Shown piece by piece: positions 58,601 to 64,000 of a DNA stretch of 64,000 nt (the stretch's first letter is position 1; each line of letters begins with the position of its first letter). Under the pieces are notes generated by a model that was not told the origin of the DNA, did not search any database, and saw only the letters and a list, made by a program, of their open reading frames with translations. The translations under genes and the position numbers were made by a program. This DNA comes from Dactylellina haptotyla (Eukaryota; Ascomycota; Orbiliomycetes; Orbiliales; Orbiliaceae): positions 1-64,000 of the forward strand of contig CM062385.1 in assembly GCA_031310005.1 (NCBI GenBank), given 5' to 3'.

Positions 58601-61600
58601 TTTTTAGTATAATATTAGAAATATTTATTTTAATTTTGATAAATAAATTGGAATTATATAATTTAAAATAAAAAGTTAAAAAAAGATTTTTAAAAATATT
58701 AAAAGCGCATATTTAATTAAGGATCATATTAAAATAATATTAAAATATATATTAATTTTTGTTAGTTTTGAAAGGGTGGTAGATATATAACTATATTACT
58801 TAATAAATTATTAATAATAATTGTATAATTCTAAAAAGGTTTAAATATTTTTAATATTTTAAAATTGGGGTTATTTTTAAATAATATTAACCTTTTAGGA
58901 TTTATTTTAATTCCTTAGATTATAATTATAATTTTAAAGAATTTATATTTTGTGATTTTGAATTCCGTTTTTTTTAATTTAATTTTAAGATTATATTTAT
59001 TTAATATTTAAAAATGATTATAATATATTATTAATATTCTTTAGAGTTTTTACTATAGACTAGTATATTATTTAAATAAATAATATATATTTTATTGATA
59101 TAATTTTTTAGTATATAATTTATAAAAATTTAAAAAATATTAAAATATTAATTAATTTTATAAATATAATTAAATATTTAAATAAATTATAATAATATTT
59201 AAATACTATTTTAAATATCTTTTAAAATAACTTATAAATTATAATAAATAATTATAATATTGAATTTAATAAAATAAGTAATTTTAATTAATTGATTTAA
59301 AAATTTGTTAATTTAGGATAAACTATTATAATTTTTAATTATAATAGTATTAAAGCTTTAATAATTAATATAAATTTATAATTTTTATTTTTTTAAGAAT
59401 AAAGAAAATTAAATATTTTATAAAAGATTTTAAAGAATAAATATATTTTTTTATAAATTTTCTTTAATATATTTTTAAATATTTTGAGTTTTTTTATACA
59501 AGTATAAATAAGTAAAAATTTAAAAATAATACTTTTTATAATAATATTTTATAAATAAATTTATTAAATAATAATAATATTTTTAATTTTTTAAAGGTTT
59601 AAATCTATTTAGATATTTATTTTAAGATTTTTTAAAAATATATTTTTAAAGATTATTTTAATAATTTTAATAATATTTTTATTTTAAATTATATTTATTT
59701 AAAAATGTTAAATTTATTTTGAGAGTAATAATAGATTTTCTTATTAGAAAAATATTTTATAAATTATAAATAAACTTTTTTAATTATTTATAAATTATTT
59801 ATTAAATTTAATATAAATTCTAATAATTATAATAAATAAATTTAATTATTTTATTTTAAAACTTATAATTGGGTTATAATTTTCTAATTAATTATATTTT
59901 AAAATAAAATTGTTATTAATAAAATTAAGAATATTAATAATTTATTTTTAAAATATTTATTAATAATAAAAATAATGTTAATTTTATATTTGATTATTTT
60001 TAGAAATTTTTTTAAAAATAATAATATTATATATAATATTTTAAATTATATAAAAATTATATTTTTAATATATTTTTAAAAATATATATAATTTTTCTTT
60101 ATTATTTGTAAAAACTTATATAAAATTTTTATTAATAATATAAAATATTTAAAAATATTATTTTTAATTTAATTAAAAGTTTTATTAAATTTTTTTAATA
60201 AAGTTAAAGCCAGACAGTTTAATATATATTATTATTCAAAATTTTTTAATTTAAAATATTATATTATTTAATATTATTAAATTTTATGTTTTAATAATAT
60301 TTTTGGTTTTTTTATTTTAAAAACTAAGTAATATATTTATTATAATTAAAATATTTTATTAATAATTTTAAATATAAAGTTTTAAATCTTTTCTATAATA
60401 AAATTATTATTTATAATTTAGATAATTTTTTAAATATATAATTTTAAAAATTTTTCTAATATATTATAAAAGTAATATTAATTTATTCTTATATATAATT
60501 AATATAAATATATAAATTTTTATTATAAAAATAATAATTAAAAGTTTTAATTTATAAAATTAGTATTTTTTCCTTTTTTTAATTTTATAATATTAATTTT
60601 TAATATTATTTTAATAATATTATAATTTTTATATAAAATTAATATATTTTATAATTTTATATTAATTTAGTTTGTAATAATAAAGTATTATAAAATATAT
60701 AGTTTATTAATAAAATTTATAAAAGTTTTTTATTATTTTTTATATATTTATAATTAAAAGCGATTATTTAATCCATATAATCTTAATATGTAAATTTAAT
60801 TAAATTTATATTAAAATATTTATATAATTAATATTAATATATTTCATATAATTTTGCATATTGATTGATAAATTAAAATTAATTTTTATTATTATTAATA
60901 TAAAATATTAAATAATTATATTTTATAAATCTAATATTTAATAAAATAAATTATTTAAAATACTAATTTCCTTAATATTTAAATATAATATTTTTATAAT
61001 TTCTATTAATTCTAATCCAGTTTTAAAAGTTTATTTAATAAAAATTTAGTTTTTAATTAAATAATATTATTAATTATTAGAAAATTGGTAAATCCTTTTT
61101 AAATTAATTTTTTATATAATAAATTAATAAAAGAGTATCAAATAACTCTATAATTTTTTTATAAATAAATTTTAAATTTATATTAATATATAATTTTTAA
61201 AATTTATTACAAATAAATTTCTTTTTAAATTTTATATTTTTTTTATAAATTATTTAAAAGGTTTTATATATATCATAAATATATTATTTTTTTTAAAAGA
61301 AAATTTTTCTATTTAAAATGATATTTTTCCATAATAAGTTTAATATTAATTTTTTCTAATTAAGCTTCTTTATCTTTTAATCCTTAAGGAATATATATTT
61401 TAAATAAAGTGATAAGTAGAGTAGAAATTCAAATTTTTTTTAGTGCGGTTAGAACTTGGGAGATAATTAAATTAGTATTAAAAAAATCTTTTTTATTAAT
61501 TTAATAAAATATAATATTAAATTATTATTTTTTTTAAGATTTTTTTTTAAATTGTTAATAATTACTTTTATATTTTTTTATATATTTATTATAATTTTTT

Positions 61601-63909
61601 TAATTTTTTTTATAATTATATTATTTTTATAATATTTTTTAATTAGCTATTCTAATATTCTTTAAATATTAATTAACTAAATAATTTTGTTTAATATATC
61701 TTTTCTTATTATATTGGTAATATATTAATTTATTGGATTTTAGGGGATGATTTCTTAATTATTAATTTCGATTTTAAATTTTTTCTAATTTTATGGAAAA
61801 TAATCTAAAAATATTTTTTAAAATTTAATTATTTTTATTTTATTGTTATTAATTATTTAACTTTTAATAATTATTCTGAGAGATGTGTAAAAAATTATTT
61901 TAATTCTAAAATAATTAATTTTAATTTATAAAAGAATGATTTCCTGGATTGTAAAATGGTTGATTTTTTTAACTATTATTATAAAATCCAAATTAATTAT
62001 TTTGTTGATTTGGGTGGTTTTTTTAAAGGTTAAAGAATTAATTATAATTATTATAATTTTAAAAAGTATTTACTTTATGTTTTTAAAAGTAGTTATTATT
62101 AAATCTTATAATTAAATTTTTAATTATATAATATTGGATTTTTAGATTATATATAATTATTTTAATAACTTTTTATTTTTATATTAGTTTTAATTTTTTT
62201 TTAATATAATAGATTAATTATTTTATTATATATTTAATTATAAAAATATAAGTGTTAATAATTTAAAAATATTTTCTAATAAATTTAATTTATTATAAAT
62301 TTTAAATAATATAAAGAGCTTTTTTAGTCTTATTTTGGTATTTGTAGAATTATTTAAATCCTTTAATAAAATATAAATAATTAATAAAAGTTTAAATAAT
62401 ATAGTTATTATTAATTTTCTATTTTTATTTTTTTATTTTCTTTATATTATATAAGATAAAAGTTATAAATATAAAAATAATTTTAATGAGAAATATAAAA
62501 AAATAGATTTTATTTTTATTATTTTTAAATTGTTGGTATTAAAAATAAAAGATAGTAATAACTTATTAAATAAATTAATCAAGTTTATATGGTAAATTAT
62601 TAAATTTATTAAAATTTAGTATCTTTACTTTTTATAATGGGTAAAAGATTGAAATAAATTAGTAAAATCTACTAAAAAGTTATTAAAATCATTAGGATAT
62701 CTTCTTTTATTATTGTTATTGGGATTTTTATTAAAATTTTTTAAGTTTCTGAGGTTAGAAACTAACTTATAGTAAAATTTATTCTTATTTAGTATAAAAT
62801 AAAAATAAATTTTATTTAATCCTAAATTGGATTTTAAAGTAATTAGTATAGTTTTTCTTTTAATTATATTAAATATATTTTATATATTTTTATAAATTTT
62901 AATAATTATTTAAGTTATAATAATTATTTTTAAATTTTTTAAAATTTTTTAAATTTTTTAAAATTTTTATAATTATTTCTAAATTTTATAAATATTTATA
63001 ATTATTTGGGATAATAATTTTTGTTAGGTTATTAATAATTTTATTAAATATATATAGTTTTTTTCTGTACTTGTATAATAGTGTTAGATTTTATTATTAA
63101 TAATTAAAATTTTATCTTTATTTTTAAATAGGTTGGTTTTAAAAATTAATAAAAATAAAAATAATATTTCTTTTTATTTTTATAAATATAAAAATATTTG
63201 ATTAATTTTATAAAACTTAATTTTCAATTTATTTATTTAGATATTATATAAATAAGAATAATTTTTTTTTTTATTTATAATTTTATTCTTTAAGATTATA
63301 AAATTTTTAAATTAAAAATATTATTATATATATACTTTTTTAATTAAAATAATAATTAAAGTATTATACTTTATATACTACTTAATATAATAATATAAAT
63401 ATATAATATTAAGTTATATAAAATTTTCTTTTATTTAAGATATTTAAATCTTTTAGTAAAAATATATATAAAATTATAAAATATTAAAAATAACTTACTT
63501 AGAATATATAATAATAATAGAGTAAAGATAATTAAATATATTAAATTGTATTTAAATTAATTAATAAAAATAGAAATATTTTTTTAGTTTTAATGATAGT
63601 CTTATATATATAAATATTGTAGAATATTTTTTAAAAAATTTTTTTTTTTTATATGTTTATATAAATAAGATATGCAAATAGATAAGTTTTTTAAAATTCT
63701 CATATTATTCATTTAAGCCAAAAGATAAATAAATAAACATTTGTATTATACTGTAGTATAATATATTAAACAGATATATAGACTTTATAAACAAATATAT
63801 TAAAAATAATATATATTTGTGAATATAAGATATAGCAGTAGGACTTAGAACAGTGTAGCGCAAAGTAAGATACAGATATTTGTATTGTTAAGACTCGTGG
63901 TCTGTGACA
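55670..63909 (-). mobile_element. Inverted, near full-length copy of the same element
   Basis: Right end: a complete 548-bp LTR (63362-63909) in reverse orientation, ending GTGGTCTGTGACA. The interior (55827-63361, ~7.5 kb) is the reverse complement of the 38776 element interior and includes the gag-side 2 kb missing from the 49100 copy. Left end: only 157 bp of the other LTR remain (55670-55826), cut where the 49100 element ends. The RT active-site block is near 59061-59100 (minus), again with Asn in place of Asp. No intact ORF. Confidence 0.8.
63362..63909 (-). repeat. Complete inverted LTR
   Basis: Left edge TATTATACTTTATATACTAC matches the reverse complement of the LTR end with C/G losses. 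The right edge, GACTCGTGGTCTGTGACA, is nearly unmutated. Confidence 0.85.
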
Positions 63910-64000
63910 AACATACTTAAAAACTTTTAATTAAATCTTATTTTTAATTTTAAATGTAATAATATATTGAATAATATATTAAAATTTATAATATATACTA
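63910..64000 (+). mobile_element. Forward element interior, running off the window
   Basis: From 63910 the sequence matches the forward interior at about 44705-44800 of the first element (between RT and integrase). The inverted copy therefore lies inside the pol region of another forward copy. Confidence 0.7.

Overview
The window is one end of a chromosome of a filamentous ascomycete (Pezizomycotina; a leotiomycete is my guess, not proven). Evidence: a telomeric C-strand array at bases 1-117; short GT-AG introns of 51-99 nt, several with CTRAY branch points; fungal-only families (GH43 with a CBM1 tail, an ECM33-like wall protein, GLEYA-type adhesin domains, DUF3433, a Kre9/Knh1-like mucin, mitoribosomal protein mL59); and very AT-rich repeat blocks whose repeat copies differ by C-to-T and G-to-A changes, the mark of repeat-induced point mutation (RIP).

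Layout. 1-117 telomere. 118-2340 AT-rich subtelomeric DNA with scraps of the same LTR found at the far end of the window. 2.3-37.3 kb is a gene island of ordinary base composition and low gene density. It holds a doubtful 82-aa ORF (2.4-2.6 kb); a GH43-CBM6-CBM1 arabinan/xylan-side-chain enzyme (3.8-5.4 kb); a small Cys/His protein and a two-finger C2H2 gene, with a further spliced ORF behind it separated by a stop and a 23-bp tandem duplication (8.4-11.6 kb); a 201-aa unknown (12.5-13.1 kb); then a run of cell-surface genes from 14 to 30 kb. These are two decayed GLEYA-type adhesin genes, a secreted Cys-rich protein fused tail-to-tail with a truncated ECM33-like gene, a Ser/Thr/Pro-rich single-pass protein with a Kre9-like domain, a 34-aa zinc-ribbon peptide, two GPI-anchored Cys-rich proteins and a Ser-rich membrane protein. 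A DUF3433 membrane protein (30.8-32.6 kb), an unknown helical protein (34.5-35.2 kb) and the three-exon mitoribosomal protein mL59 gene (36.4-37.0 kb) close the island.

37.3-64 kb is a nest of RIP-ruined Ty3/Gypsy-type retrotransposons with a chromodomain remnant. One has two 549-bp LTRs and a perfect 5-bp target duplication (38776-47420). A second forward copy lacks about 2 kb of its 5' interior (49100-55669). A third, inverted copy (55670-63909) sits inside the pol region of a fourth, which runs off the window.

How it fits together: most island genes with signal peptides act at the cell wall or outside the cell (adhesion, wall organisation, plant-wall sugar release), as is typical of fungal subtelomeres. 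Several are broken in ways that fit RIP spill-over (CAG-to-TAG, CAA-to-TAA) plus small indels. Several real genes are visible only when introns are placed by hand: mL59, the GPI Cys-rich protein at 28.8-29.8 kb, the 34-aa peptide, the 3' exon of the 25.5-kb gene, and the 5' exons of the adhesin and ECM33-like genes. Those models are inferences from splice signals and frame continuity; no transcript data were available.
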